64,000 nt of DNA from Aquimarina algicola (GCF_006443095.1 NZ_VFWZ01000003.1:186001-250000), one strand, 5' to 3'. Shown: positions 43,795 to 53,483, counted from the stretch's first letter. The notes: a model not told the origin generated them from the sequence alone. Program-made: numbers and translations.

Positions 43795-43899
43795 ACATCA
43801 AACTTATAAAATCAACAAGTCATATCAACAAACTCTCTCTAAGTTTGTTTGAAAAGCATAGATTTTTATTCAATAGACATACGAATTTTACTTTGATAC

Positions 43900-44328
43900 T
43901 TACAGAAATAAGCTTGGCATTAAGTTGATTACAATCATAGCAATTCCTATGATTATCCCAAGAATACCAAGTTTACCTTGTTTTGGTGCTAGTTTAGCTC
44001 TAATTTGTTCTGCTTTTGCTTTTGCTTCAGCATTTTTGGATAAAAATAACTGACTCATCAGTCCATAACCTAACATGAATCCTAAACCAGCTTCTACAAC
44101 GCATCCTAATACCCAGACTGCCCACCATATTGGTGCTGTAGAAAGCATTCCTATTGCTAAAACTGCAGAGATAATTCCCCAGAGTCCCCAAAACAAAAAT
44201 ACAAGCCCAATCCAACCTTGATATGGTGCAACTTTGTCTAAAAGTTCTTTTGCATTTGGTTTTTTAGATAACAATAACGATGGTACTGCAATAATACTTA
44301 ACAGGATTAATGAAATTCCCCAGATCAT
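43900..44328 (-). CDS. Small multi-pass membrane protein
   Basis: The 142-aa protein has about four spans: residues 1-20 (IWGISLILLSIIAVPSLLL), 38-60 (WIGLVFLFWGLWGIISAVLAIG), 67-88 (WWAVWVLGCVVEAGLGFMLGYGL) and 121-140 (GKLGILGIIIGIAMIVINL). A helical Ala/Lys segment (KNAEAKAKAEQIRAKL) lies between the last two. I do not know the family. Single gene with its own terminator. Confidence 0.7.
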   Translation of the reverse strand: MIWGISLILLSIIAVPSLLLSKKPNAKELLDKVAPYQGWIGLVFLFWGLWGIISAVLAIGMLSTAPIWWAVWVLGCVVEAGLGFMLGYGLMSQLFLSKNAEAKAKAEQIRAKLAPKQGKLGILGIIIGIAMIVINLMPSLFL

Positions 44329-44655
44329 AATTATAAATTTTTAAGATTAGTATGAGACAAAATTGCGCAAAGAAGAGTTATAAAAAACCACTGAAAACAG
44401 TGAAAATGTATTTATTCCCCAAAAATATTTTTCCTTGCACAGGAAATGAAGTGCTAATCATGGGGTTTTAAACACTTTAAAAACCACCATATCTAACTAA
44501 AAATCAAGGACATAAAAACCAAAAACAATATATATTCAAATAAAAAAGCGAGTAACCAACATTAACTCGCTTGTTTAATCAAAACCGATTGATTGCGTTT
44601 AACAATCAAATACTAAGAACGTAAAAATGAAATCGCTAGTATATTTGCAGATGTA
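44329..44655. other. Intergenic region, terminator only
   Basis: The 327-bp AT-rich gap between two leftward genes holds the MFS gene terminator (44540-44572) and presumably the promoter of the membrane gene. No coding signal was seen. Confidence 0.5.
44540..44572 (-). terminator. Terminator of the MFS transporter gene
   Basis: AAGCGAGT (44546-44553) pairs with ACTCGCTT (44565-44572) around an 11-nt loop, and reading leftward a T6 run follows (A-run at 44542-44547). Confidence 0.75.
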
Positions 44656-45834
44656 CTATTTTGAAATTTTCATTTGTTTTGCAGCTCTAAACAGCATAAA
44701 AGCTATAGCTATCATAGTTATTATAGAGCAAGTATAGAAAATCGTTGGTACGTTTATGATAGTATTTTGAAAATACCATCCAGAGCATAATGCTCCAAAA
44801 CCTATACCTATTTCTAGTGCAATATACATGGTTGCAATAGCCTTTCCTTTTTGATTGGGAATACTCATATCAATCGTCCATGCATTTAGAGCCGGAGATA
44901 AAATCCCCATTGCCAGACCATAAATAGCAGCACCTACCATTAGTCCTAACACTGTATGATAATACCCTATAACAATCAAGGACACCAATAGTACAATAAG
45001 CCCTATAATAATAACAGGAACGCGTCCATGAATATCAGATATTTTACCCGCTACAAAACGTATAGACAGTGAAGAAATCGTAAAAACTATAAAAAATAAC
45101 CCTTTATTACTTACTCCAACAAAATCGCTCCAATCAGGAATAATTGTAAGTATCACGCCAAATGAAAGGTAAGACAATAAGACTATACATGCAGGAGCCA
45201 ACACTTCTGGTGCAATGATATCTCTTTTTGATATTTTTAGAATCGAAAATGAAAAGGTTTCTTTATTCGAAAGTGTTTCAGAAACTTTTCCCATTAAAAC
45301 AAATGCCAAAACTCCAATTATTGAAGAACAATAAAACAAAATAGAAAAAGAATAGTATGATTTTATTAAACTTCCTAATGCTGGACCTAGTGCTAAACCT
45401 GTACTAAAAAATAATCCTTGAAATCCTAATGCTTCTCCCCATCTTTTGGGTGGAATAATATCAGAAACGTATGCAGATATAGCAGTTGGTGTAAATCCTG
45501 TAGAAAACCCATGAAAAAGTCTTAGCAATAAAAAGCCAATCACAGTACCAAGTACAGGATACAATAATCCACAAACGACACATACTAATGTACCGACAAT
45601 CATAACAGGTTTTCTACCAATACTATCAGCGAGTTTTCCACTAAATGGCCTTGACAATCCTGCTGTAAGTGTAAACAAAGAAATAATTAACCCCTTATAC
45701 TCTGCTCCACCCAAACTACTCAGGTAAGAAGGTAATTCAGGGATCAACATGTTGTAACTCGCAGAAAAAAACAATGAACTTAAACAAATTAAACCAAAAC
45801 GAAGATTGTAAACAGGGTGCTGTTCTGTTTTCAT
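44656..45834 (-). CDS. MFS transporter
   Basis: The 392-aa protein has about 12 transmembrane helices. Motif A between helices 2 and 3 reads GKLADSIGRKPVM, and a matching loop between helices 8 and 9 reads GKISDIHGRVPVI, marking two homologous halves. Motif C-like glycines (STGLALGPALGSLI) suggest an exporter of the drug:H+ antiporter type. The gene is divergent from a Crp/Fnr regulator, whose operator lies in the shared region. Substrate is unknown. Confidence 0.92.
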   Translation of the reverse strand: MKTEQHPVYNLRFGLICLSSLFFSASYNMLIPELPSYLSSLGGAEYKGLIISLFTLTAGLSRPFSGKLADSIGRKPVMIVGTLVCVVCGLLYPVLGTVIGFLLLRLFHGFSTGFTPTAISAYVSDIIPPKRWGEALGFQGLFFSTGLALGPALGSLIKSYYSFSILFYCSSIIGVLAFVLMGKVSETLSNKETFSFSILKISKRDIIAPEVLAPACIVLLSYLSFGVILTIIPDWSDFVGVSNKGLFFIVFTISSLSIRFVAGKISDIHGRVPVIIIGLIVLLVSLIVIGYYHTVLGLMVGAAIYGLAMGILSPALNAWTIDMSIPNQKGKAIATMYIALEIGIGFGALCSGWYFQNTIINVPTIFYTCSIITMIAIAFMLFRAAKQMKISK

Positions 45835-45902
45835 AATTATAAATAGAATGATTATTATACTTTTACAGGTGTAAATAAAATACTATTCATAAATTCATAA
45901 AA

Positions 45903-45914
45903 GGACATTTGTCC
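45903..45914. promoter_or_regulatory. Candidate Crp/Fnr operator GGACA-N2-TGTCC
   Basis: GGACATTTGTCC is a perfect inverted repeat with 5-nt arms, 13 bp before the ATG of the Crp/Fnr gene and in the region shared with the MFS gene. Crp/Fnr sites are commonly inverted repeats, but usually longer (TGTGA-N6-TCACA), so regulator identity is inferred from position only. Confidence 0.45.
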
Positions 45915-45927
45915 CAGCATCAATAAA

Positions 45928-46515
45928 ATGATACGGATTAATAAAGAAGTGTTAGATTATATTACAAAATTATACTGTGCTAAGAATCATCAAGGCATAG
46001 AAATTCTTGATATCATGAGCGGACAACATATTATAGAACAGCAATCTAATGTCTATGATGTATATATCGTAAAAAGTGGTTTGGCAAAGTGTTATTTGAC
46101 AGAAGATACAGGAAAAGATTTTATACAAGAGTTTTTTGGAGAAGGAGAAGTTTTTGGAGAAGTAGAAATGTTTAACGACGAACTAAGTTTTTGTACTATA
46201 GAGGCTATAAATCAAATGGAGGTTTTTAGAATAAAAAGAAATCATTTTACACAATTAGTTGAAACCGACTCAAAACTTAATAAACTTATATTAAAAACAC
46301 TAGCACAAAAAATAAGATATACTGCATTAAGGCATTCATATCATCAATCGCATCCTATCAGAGTAAATTTATTAAGATTACAAAAGCAATTCCCTAATTT
46401 TATTGATGTAATCGCTAAAAGAGATATCGCCAATTATTTAGGTATTACCGAACGAAGTTTAAATAGAAATTTAAAAACTTTAAATGAATCAAAAAATAAT
46501 AGATCAATAAACTGA
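45928..46515 (+). CDS. Crp/Fnr family transcriptional regulator
   Basis: The 195-aa protein has a cNMP-binding domain (about 20-120), with a YDVYIVKSGLAKCYLTED strand and FFGEGEVFGEVEMF core. Its phosphate-binding Arg-Ser pair is not obvious. The C-terminal winged helix (RDIANYLGITERSLNRNLKTL) is the DNA-binding part. This is a typical Bacteroidetes one-component regulator. It is divergent from the MFS transporter, so it probably controls that gene. It ends 0 bp before the 3' end of the convergent alpha/beta hydrolase. Confidence 0.9.
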   Translation: MIRINKEVLDYITKLYCAKNHQGIEILDIMSGQHIIEQQSNVYDVYIVKSGLAKCYLTEDTGKDFIQEFFGEGEVFGEVEMFNDELSFCTIEAINQMEVFRIKRNHFTQLVETDSKLNKLILKTLAQKIRYTALRHSYHQSHPIRVNLLRLQKQFPNFIDVIAKRDIANYLGITERSLNRNLKTLNESKNNRSIN

Positions 46516-47492
46516 TTACTTTTGTATCCATTCTGAAATATCATCAATTATTTTTTCTCCCTCTTCTATTGATGATGATAAGTTCCAAAATGTATGAAAC
46601 ATTGATTCATATTCTTTAAAAGTAGTTTTTGTGCCTAACTGCTCTAAAATAATATTGATTCTTTTGTTTGATCCAATAACATCTCTGCCGTCCCAATCGA
46701 AATAAATGTTTTTGGTAATCGTATCAGATTACTTTTATCAAAAGACAACGGATATTTTAGTTGTATTTTTTGCTCATTAAGATATGCATTGTAGCAGTTC
46801 AATAAATATTTGCTATCTCCAACATCATTTTTTGAATTTGTCTTAATTGTACCACTTTGAGATGTTGGCTCTGCCCAAGGAGAGATTAAAATACAACCTT
46901 CTATTTTTAATGCATCTTCTTCTGAAAGATTCATATATGTTGAAAGTACAAGAGCGGCTCCGGCAGAATCTCCTGCCAGATATAGTTTATGACCTGAATA
47001 TTCTTTTATAAAAGTCTCTACTATTTCAACTGCAAATTCTTGTGCAGCAGGATATTGTGCTTCGGGAGCTGTCGGATAAAAAGGAACCAATATTGTTGAA
47101 TGTGAGGTGATAGCAACTCTAGAAGTAAATTCAATATTAGCTCTTGGAGAACCAAGAACATATCCTCCACCATGAAAATAAATTATAATTCTATCATTAT
47201 AAATCTTATCATTTGTCTTAGGCATTATTTTCAAATAATTTCCTACTTCTGTCTCTAATTCTTCAATTTTGATTTGATTTTTTAGTTTTGGTTTAGGAGA
47301 AAATTGATTTGACAACTCTTTTAACCACTTTAATCCATAAATATTAGAGGATAATAGTGTGTACCTGGTTGTTGCCCAAATTAGCTCTGTTTTTAAATTC
47401 CATTTAGGGTTTTGCTTTTTACCAAATACTCTTTTTAGCAATACACCTATTATTTTCAGCAATAACCCAAATGCATATTTCAAATTATTCAT
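46516..47492 (-). pseudogene. Alpha/beta hydrolase (HSL family), frameshifted
   Basis: The N-terminal 282 codons encode a hormone-sensitive-lipase type hydrolase: oxyanion hole IIYFHGGGYVLGSP, nucleophile LAGDSAGAAL, then SPWAEPT. The frame stops at TAG just after TAEMLLDQTK. In the next frame the sequence continues seamlessly as RINIILEQLGTKTTFKEY, then the catalytic-His segment MFHTFWN and DISEWIQK, to a stop at 46516-46518. The break is at a four-T run (46662-46665, AAAA on the coding strand); one extra A restores the frame. The catalytic His is thus lost unless slippage occurs. It may be a real mutation or a sequence error. Confidence 0.85.
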
Positions 47493-47505
47493 ATTGTATT
47501 ACTTT

Positions 47506-48300
47506 TTAAATAGTAAGATCGGTACGTTTGCCTCTTTCTAGAAAAACAACTTTTTGCCTTAACTCCTCTTCTACCTTTGATAATTCTTTTTTTACTCCTT
47601 CATCATTTTCTTTAAAATGAGACCATCCTACATTGTGAATAGGTATCGCTATTTTTGGGTCAATAGTAGATACTGTTTTGACAAATCCTTTTGCATCCAT
47701 TGTAAATTTACCAAAGCCAGTCAAATACCTAAACTCTGCACTACCTACATGTATCAAAGCATATGTGATTGGCTTTAATTTTTCAGATATTTCAAAAATT
47801 CCTTTAAAGAATACTGTATCTCCACTTATGAATACGGTGTCTTTTGATGTACTTACCTCAATATAAAAGCCTATAACTTCTCCAGAAATAAATTTAGGAA
47901 GCCAATTTGGGTGATGTTGGGCAGGTGTAGCGGTAATTTTTAAAATTGAAGAATCATTCTTGTTTTTCAACTCATAAGACTCCCATGGTTTCATCCCCTT
48001 TGCATTACTAAACTCCTTTTCTGTCTTATGAGTGGATAAAATTAAGGGAACTGATTTTGCAAACTCCTTACCTTTAGTATCAAAATTATCTTTATGCTGA
48101 GGATGACTTAATAAAATTAAATCAATCGCTTCTAGCGAAGTATTATCCAAAATAGGATTAGAATATTTTTTTGAGATGGCTCCATATCCATGATGATATA
48201 TTCCACCTGCATTATCAAGCACAGGATCTGTTAATATTTTAAATCCTTCTATCTCTATCAAACAGCAGGCTGTATCTATATGAGTTACATTAATATTCAT
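47506..48300 (-). CDS. MBL-fold metallo-hydrolase
   Basis: The 264-aa protein has a metallo-beta-lactamase fold. The metal motif has the SH-x2-H-x-DN-x-D form (LLSHPQHKDNFD), as in a subgroup in which the last His of HxHxDH is changed. Then come GEVIGFYIE, VFISGDTVFFKG, YALIHVGSAEF and the final His in IPIHNVGWSHF. Substrate is unknown (lipids, lactones or phosphodiesters are possible). It is on the same strand as the hydrolase gene, ending 13 bp before it starts, so these are probably co-transcribed. Confidence 0.88.
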   Translation of the reverse strand: MNINVTHIDTACCLIEIEGFKILTDPVLDNAGGIYHHGYGAISKKYSNPILDNTSLEAIDLILLSHPQHKDNFDTKGKEFAKSVPLILSTHKTEKEFSNAKGMKPWESYELKNKNDSSILKITATPAQHHPNWLPKFISGEVIGFYIEVSTSKDTVFISGDTVFFKGIFEISEKLKPITYALIHVGSAEFRYLTGFGKFTMDAKGFVKTVSTIDPKIAIPIHNVGWSHFKENDEGVKKELSKVEEELRQKVVFLERGKRTDLTI

Positions 48301-48457
48301 ACCCCTAAGTTTATTATAAACTTAGAAAAATTAAATCATATTCAAAAACAGAGCATATTCTTTTATTTGTTTATAAAATCATCATGTTTGATATGCTTGA
48401 ATAGGCAATCCATAATCATTTATTATAATGAGATGATTTTATTTAAAAAATCAATTT

Positions 48458-49267
48458 CTAAGCAATCGAATTATATTTTTTTCTTTTGAATTGATCATCA
48501 AACGTTCTTTTAAAAGGAAGGAAAAATTGTTTTTGACGATAATTTTGTGTTGCATAAAAAGTATTAAACCCACATGCTGTAAAAATTTTAGTTGATGCGT
48601 GAAGTAAAGAAAAAATTGGCCTTTCAGAAAAAATAAAAGTGACATTTTCATCTTTGAGCTTTTGCATTTTACTAAATGTCTGGATATAGATATGCTCACT
48701 ATTTTTTCGGTATAATTGCGCCAATCTATACAATTGGATTACTTCTTCTTCTGGTCCGGAATGAAGAATGAAGAAAAAAGGAATTTGCAAATTAATTTCT
48801 TGTTTTGAGAATATAAAACCTTCTTTTATAGGCACTGAAACTGTCTTCGAAAAATTATAATGTTCGAGCATAATACCTTTTTCTAAAACAACCAAATCAT
48901 CGTACTGAGGTGAAGCATATTTATCAAAATAAAATGGCTTAAGAATACGTGCTAATATCGTTTTCTTGATTTTTATGACATCTAGATTGTGTAGTTCTCC
49001 ATAAAAACCACTAGGAAAAACATCAACTACAAGCTCACGAACATTAAATTGCTTTATGATTTGGAGTAAAGTTTCAAAAAACAGTATTTGATTCTTAAAA
49101 AAAGAATCAGGATAATACATCGTTTTTATTTCTTTGGGAAGAAATGTTTTATATGTTGAGTTTGTCATTATAATACATGACGAAAACTCAAGTGCTCTTA
49201 CTTTAATATAACTTAATATTCTATTGAGATGCCCTAAACCTGATCCGTATGCATAAAACAATATCAC
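48458..49267 (-). CDS. Glycosyltransferase-like protein (GT28/MurG-like fold), last gene of LemA-GT operon
   Basis: The 269-aa protein opens with MILFYAYGSGLGHLNRIL, the Gly-rich loop and His seen in GT28/UDP-glycosyltransferase-like proteins, and closes with IFTACGFNTFYA-x12-LPFKRTFDDQFKRKK, which matches the nucleotide-sugar binding GG/GxNTxxE-type segment of GT-B enzymes. A short C-terminus is unusual (the family often has 300-380 aa). It overlaps the lipoprotein stop by 1 bp. No sugar or acceptor can be stated. Confidence 0.7.
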   Translation of the reverse strand: MILFYAYGSGLGHLNRILSYIKVRALEFSSCIIMTNSTYKTFLPKEIKTMYYPDSFFKNQILFFETLLQIIKQFNVRELVVDVFPSGFYGELHNLDVIKIKKTILARILKPFYFDKYASPQYDDLVVLEKGIMLEHYNFSKTVSVPIKEGFIFSKQEINLQIPFFFILHSGPEEEVIQLYRLAQLYRKNSEHIYIQTFSKMQKLKDENVTFIFSERPIFSLLHASTKIFTACGFNTFYATQNYRQKQFFLPFKRTFDDQFKRKKYNSIA

Positions 49268-49902
49268 TATAACTGTTTCAATAATTCTGCAAGAATAAAT
49301 ATTCTTTGATCTTCAGGAATTTCGTTTATCGCTAAAACTGCATATGCATAACTACTTTCATCAGAAGAAAATTGATATAAAACCTCATCATTTACCGCAA
49401 TTGAAGAATCTCCTAATTGTACCTCATATACTGTATTTTCATCTTGCTTTATTTTGATCTTATCTTCATACTTTTTAATTTCAAAAGCATTTTCATTTTC
49501 TTCATTATTCGACACTTTAACTTTATCAGGGTACACTTTTATTTTCCATAATAAATTTGATTTACTATCCCTTAATTTAAAATCACCTGCTTTAAGCTTT
49601 ACTTCGTACACCATAGACCCATTGGTGTAAAACTTATGCTTATCAGGTTTACTTTTGCTCATGTACTTACTTCCCGCTGCATAAACTGTTAATGGTTCTA
49701 GAGTAAATCCTCCTATTTGCTCTCCAGAAGGGCTAGAGATAATTGTTTGAGCATCAATAGTTGTTCCTTCAACACTGGTTTCTTCAACACTGGTTTCTTT
49801 TACTGTAGTCGCATCTGTAGATGAGTTATTTTCTGTTTTGGTTTTACAACTATTTGCTAATATCAAAACGCAAAATAGGAATACTGTATATATATTTTTC
49901 AT
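49267..49902 (-). CDS. Lipoprotein in LemA-GT operon
   Basis: The 211-aa protein has a lipoprotein signal with the Cys at residue 19 (ILANSCKTK). A short Glu/Thr/Ser-rich linker carries a repeated VKETS-VEETS-VEGTT unit. The remainder is a beta-rich domain with repeated YEVKLKAGDFKLRD, KIKVYPDKVKV and YEVQLGDSSIAV strands, and a helical end. The domain is not recognised. It is the sixth gene, overlapping both neighbours, and should sit at a membrane facing the periplasm or outside. Confidence 0.75.
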   Translation of the reverse strand: MKNIYTVFLFCVLILANSCKTKTENNSSTDATTVKETSVEETSVEGTTIDAQTIISSPSGEQIGGFTLEPLTVYAAGSKYMSKSKPDKHKFYTNGSMVYEVKLKAGDFKLRDSKSNLLWKIKVYPDKVKVSNNEENENAFEIKKYEDKIKIKQDENTVYEVQLGDSSIAVNDEVLYQFSSDESSYAYAVLAINEIPEDQRIFILAELLKQL

Positions 49903-51002
49903 ACCTGTAATTTATTTAAATAATTTGTGATCTCTTTTTCTTCTGTATATTCATTACTTATTTTATCAAATAAACGATTAGAAATTTCATTTTTTGCTTC
50001 TTGATCTAACCTATGAACTTTGGTAAGTATCTCTAAAAGACTAGAAGGCTTTAATGGATTAAACAAAAAACCATCTTTTTCATGTTCGATTACATCTTTT
50101 ATACCACCTACATTTGAACCAATAATCAAATTTTTTGACGCTCCTGCTTCTAACAATACATTTGGCATGCCATCATAAAAAGACGGAATCAAAACTATAT
50201 CTGCCGCATGATAAAAAGTTATTAATTCATTTTTATTTACAAAAGAGAAAAACCTAACTGTAATATCAAGTTGATCAATGTATTCTTTGGTAGACGCTTC
50301 TATGTCTCCTACCATCCAAATTTCATATTCTTCTTTATGACTAAAAACAGAAAAGGTTGTTGAAAATTCTAGTATTCCTTTTTTAGCTTTTAATTGTCCT
50401 ACAATTACAATTCGTTTTCTTTCTTCTGAGCTACTTTTTAAGGTATCAATTCTTTTTAATTGGCTTTTAGCCGGTTGCCATAAGTTACAGTCAATCCCAT
50501 TGTGGGTAAAATATACATCAGGGTGTTGTATTAATTTGGTTATTTTATCCTTTTTTTCACTAGTAACTGTAAAAATATATTTTGATTCCTTTAGTGTATA
50601 CAAAAGTGCTTCACGTCTCTTAGAAAAAATTGCCTCGTCAAAATCGTTTCCTCTTATAAACGTAACTAACGGCTTCTCTAAACATTTTGATAAAATAGGC
50701 CCTAAAACAATAGGAAGATGTCCTCCAAAAACAACTATATATTTTACATCTTCTAATATCGATAGCCCTTCTATAAACTGAAAAGCCAAATTGAGTGTAA
50801 ATTCTTCTGAATTATAAACCGGTACTGCTGTATAACTACCTTGAACAGCTGCTTCTGTGCGAAATTTTTTCCTTTTATTGGTAAAATGAATCACGTGTAC
50901 GTCAGCTTTATGCTTTCTAAAGTTACGAACGATTCGATCACATGATTCTGCCATCCCCCCTTTACTAGGATGATAATGTTGAGTAATAAAAAGAAGGCTC
51001 AT
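49899..51002 (-). CDS. Glycosyltransferase family 4 protein
   Basis: The 367-aa protein has a GT-B fold with N-terminal LFITQHYHPSKGGMAESCDRIV (Gly-rich acceptor loop) and the C-terminal donor domain IVGQLKAKKGILEFSTTFSV. The E-x7-E nucleotide-sugar motif is in PSFYDGMPNVLLEAGASKNLI, followed by SNVGGIKDVIEHEKDGFL. It is a retaining transferase, but donor and acceptor are unknown. Overlaps the lipoprotein gene by ATGA and the zinc-protein stop by 1 bp. Confidence 0.93.
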   Translation of the reverse strand: MSLLFITQHYHPSKGGMAESCDRIVRNFRKHKADVHVIHFTNKRKKFRTEAAVQGSYTAVPVYNSEEFTLNLAFQFIEGLSILEDVKYIVVFGGHLPIVLGPILSKCLEKPLVTFIRGNDFDEAIFSKRREALLYTLKESKYIFTVTSEKKDKITKLIQHPDVYFTHNGIDCNLWQPAKSQLKRIDTLKSSSEERKRIVIVGQLKAKKGILEFSTTFSVFSHKEEYEIWMVGDIEASTKEYIDQLDITVRFFSFVNKNELITFYHAADIVLIPSFYDGMPNVLLEAGASKNLIIGSNVGGIKDVIEHEKDGFLFNPLKPSSLLEILTKVHRLDQEAKNEISNRLFDKISNEYTEEKEITNYLNKLQV

Positions 51003-51388
51003 TAGCTGTCAAAGTAAGAAGTACTGTCGTCTGTATCATCATAATAATCATAATGGTCATGCCCCATAAATAACGATCCATAATCCTCTGCTATAAAAGT
51101 CATATACTCATATTCTCTATGAAAACGTTCTATCATTTTTCTACGCCATACGTATCGATCTTTTGAATATAGCTCTATGTCTTTGGTTAATCGTGTATCT
51201 TCTTCTGTAAAACATGACAAACACAATTTTTGATCACCACCACTTGCTCCATTATTTGTCAAAGGTTTAAAAGCATGTACCCTGCAAATCGGTTTACCAC
51301 ATTTCATACAATTATAAACCTTTATAGCATCACAGGTACGTAGCACAAATAACCCGATAGTTTCTTCACATTTTTGTCTTTCTTCCAT
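51002..51388 (-). CDS. Zinc-ribbon/B-box-like Cys-rich protein
   Basis: The 128-aa protein has a metal-binding cluster C27-x2-C30-x4-C35-x2-H38 in YNCMKCGKPICRVHAF, followed by C56-x2-C59 in LCLSC, which resembles a B-box or short zinc ribbon. The C-terminal half is acidic (DHYDYYDDTDDSTS). It lacks any signal peptide or membrane helix, so it is likely a cytoplasmic adaptor. It is the fourth gene in the seven-gene operon. Confidence 0.7.
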   Translation of the reverse strand: MEERQKCEETIGLFVLRTCDAIKVYNCMKCGKPICRVHAFKPLTNNGASGGDQKLCLSCFTEEDTRLTKDIELYSKDRYVWRRKMIERFHREYEYMTFIAEDYGSLFMGHDHYDYYDDTDDSTSYFDS

Positions 51389-51394
51389 ATAAAT

Positions 51395-52321
51395 TTACAC
51401 TCTTGGAGTTACACAACTATAACTAACATTTATCAAATTAATGAGTTCTAAAGCAAAATAATCAGAGGAGAACATTTCTATAGAACTTGATGCATATGGT
51501 TGATATTTTTCTGGATGCTCATTTCTAATATCAAATTTTCTGATTGTTTTTACGATATAAAAATCAGTATCTTCTGCTAATTGTATATCAGATGTATCAA
51601 CTTCTGATTTAAGGATATACTTTGCCTTCGGAATTTTCATTTTCAATACAAAAGGATATACAGATTTATATTTTTGTTTCGTTTTTCTTTTACCGCTGGC
51701 ACTTCTTTTTTTAACAACACGATTTCTCAACCGTTCTGTAAAATTAAAAGAGAGCATACATCCATCACTAAGGAAACATGAACCGTTACTAATCTCTTTT
51801 TCATAATAATAGTTACTTCCTGAAATAAATCCTCTGGTGTTAGACTGATGTTTTTCCTGTTTTACCAGGTTTGCAGATTGCATTGTATTTTTTACATTGG
51901 CTTCTAATGAAATTCTTGATTGCGGTTGTAAATCTTCTTCTATTAATGCAAAAAAAGCAGAAAAATAATCTGAAAAAAAGTCAAAACCATCTGTATAATT
52001 TTTTCTAAACTTACTTTTTGTTTTTGACGTTAATATTATCGCAACACCTATAACTGCCAAAATAAATAGGAAAAAAGGGAAGTAAAAAAAATAGTTAATT
52101 AAAAATCCCAGAGCTATCAAGATCACTGCACCAAACCAGATTTTTTTTAGTTCTTTCTTCTTTTTAATATTCGCATTTTCTCTTTGTAAAACACAGGCTC
52201 TAAAAAAACGAATCCATTTGAGAGGTGTTTTTTTTGATTTGAATCCTCTATGCAAATGAGCCCTTTCTATTGGGGCTCCACTAAATTGTTCTGCTGTTAA
52301 AACAGTTCCTTGTTGACTCAT
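51395..52321 (-). CDS. Two-TM membrane protein with Ser-rich positively charged region, LemA-GT operon
   Basis: The 308-aa protein has a basic N-terminus of about 60 residues. Two hydrophobic spans follow (WFGAVILIALGFLINYFFYF and FFLFILAVIGVAIILTS, about 65-100). A large soluble domain (about 105-308) includes FDFFSDYFSAFFALIEEDLQPQSRISLEANV and a Lys/Arg-rich loop RLRNRVVKKRSASGKRKTKQ. The family is not recognised. LemA proteins often pair with membrane partners carrying two adjacent helices, which fits its place near the LemA gene. Confidence 0.65.
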   Translation of the reverse strand: MSQQGTVLTAEQFSGAPIERAHLHRGFKSKKTPLKWIRFFRACVLQRENANIKKKKELKKIWFGAVILIALGFLINYFFYFPFFLFILAVIGVAIILTSKTKSKFRKNYTDGFDFFSDYFSAFFALIEEDLQPQSRISLEANVKNTMQSANLVKQEKHQSNTRGFISGSNYYYEKEISNGSCFLSDGCMLSFNFTERLRNRVVKKRSASGKRKTKQKYKSVYPFVLKMKIPKAKYILKSEVDTSDIQLAEDTDFYIVKTIRKFDIRNEHPEKYQPYASSSIEMFSSDYFALELINLINVSYSCVTPRV

Positions 52322-52322
52322 A

Positions 52323-53474
52323 TTAAATAGCTCTTAGGTCTTCGTATACCTGATTTAGTTTTTTCAACTGTGATGACCAGGTAAATTCTTTTTTCATTTT
52401 TTCTAATGCTTGATCTGACAATGCTTTGCATTCTTCTGGGTTATCTAATAAGAAACGGATACATCGAGCTAAATCTAATTCTCTATCCGGCTCGACCAAC
52501 ATAGCTTCTTTTTCAGAAACAAGTTCTCTTACTACGGGTAAATCTGATGCTACCAAAGTAGTTCCACACGCCATAGATTCTAATATTTTTAGCGGGCTAC
52601 ACCCTTGTATAATATTTCGATCACATGCTTTTAGCGGTGCTATTGATAACTTTGCAAAATGTATATAATTATACAATGTTTCTCTTTGCAATTTTGATTT
52701 TATAATGACCCGGTCACTGATTTCTAATTTTTCTATTAATTTTTGTAATGGTTTAAACGCTTTTTCTTTTACAGACGAACAAATCAGTAATTTCAAATCT
52801 TCATAATCTTCTAAAAAGGCCATTGCTTTTAGAAGCACCTCTATTCCTTGCCATCGTTGTAGCGCTCCAAAATAAATAATATAGTTTTCTGGGGCATCAT
52901 CCGGTCTTTCAAAAACATCAGGAATGTAGGCTCCATTTGGAATTACCTGAATCTTATCTTCTGAGACATTATAATCAGACATCAAAAACTTTTTTGTGGT
53001 ATACGAAGGCGTTACAATAACATCAGAGTTTTTGAGACATTTTTGTTCTAAGAATTTAAGTTTATTTAAAAAATCATCTGTAAGATTCGGATAACGATAA
53101 GGGAGTTCTACAGAGGTAAGTGCATTAACCTCAAAAACTGATTTTACATTTTTGTGTGCTATGATCCCCATGCCACTCCATATGTCTCTAAAATGCGCAA
53201 TTTCAATATCATTGACATTTCTTTCTATTTCTAAAAAGATTTCTTCAGAAAATAAAGAGGCTTTTTCCAGATAGTTTAATTTTTCTTCAGCATAATATCT
53301 TTTAATCAAAATATTTTCATGCTTCTGTACAGCAGGTAGCTTATCATTCCCCCTCAAACACAATAATCTAAGTTCGTCGCCATGAGTAGACAACTCAGAT
53401 ATCATTTCTTTGATGTGGGTAGATGATCCTTTAGAACTAGGAAACACATCATAAGCGGCATAAACGTTTAGCAT
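52323..53474 (-). CDS. Glycosyltransferase family 4 protein
   Basis: The 383-aa GT-B protein starts YAAYDVFPSSKGSSTHIKEMI and has the donor domain IIYFGALQRWQGIEVLLKAMA, with E-x7-E in CSPLKILESMACGTTLVAS and ELVSEKEAMLVEPD. It is a retaining transferase on a nucleotide sugar, with unknown acceptor. It begins 9 bp after lemA and ends 1 bp before the two-TM protein gene. Two GT4 enzymes and one GT28-like protein in one operon suggest a short glycan built stepwise. Confidence 0.93.
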   Translation of the reverse strand: MLNVYAAYDVFPSSKGSSTHIKEMISELSTHGDELRLLCLRGNDKLPAVQKHENILIKRYYAEEKLNYLEKASLFSEEIFLEIERNVNDIEIAHFRDIWSGMGIIAHKNVKSVFEVNALTSVELPYRYPNLTDDFLNKLKFLEQKCLKNSDVIVTPSYTTKKFLMSDYNVSEDKIQVIPNGAYIPDVFERPDDAPENYIIYFGALQRWQGIEVLLKAMAFLEDYEDLKLLICSSVKEKAFKPLQKLIEKLEISDRVIIKSKLQRETLYNYIHFAKLSIAPLKACDRNIIQGCSPLKILESMACGTTLVASDLPVVRELVSEKEAMLVEPDRELDLARCIRFLLDNPEECKALSDQALEKMKKEFTWSSQLKKLNQVYEDLRAI

Positions 53475-53483
53475 AGTATAATG

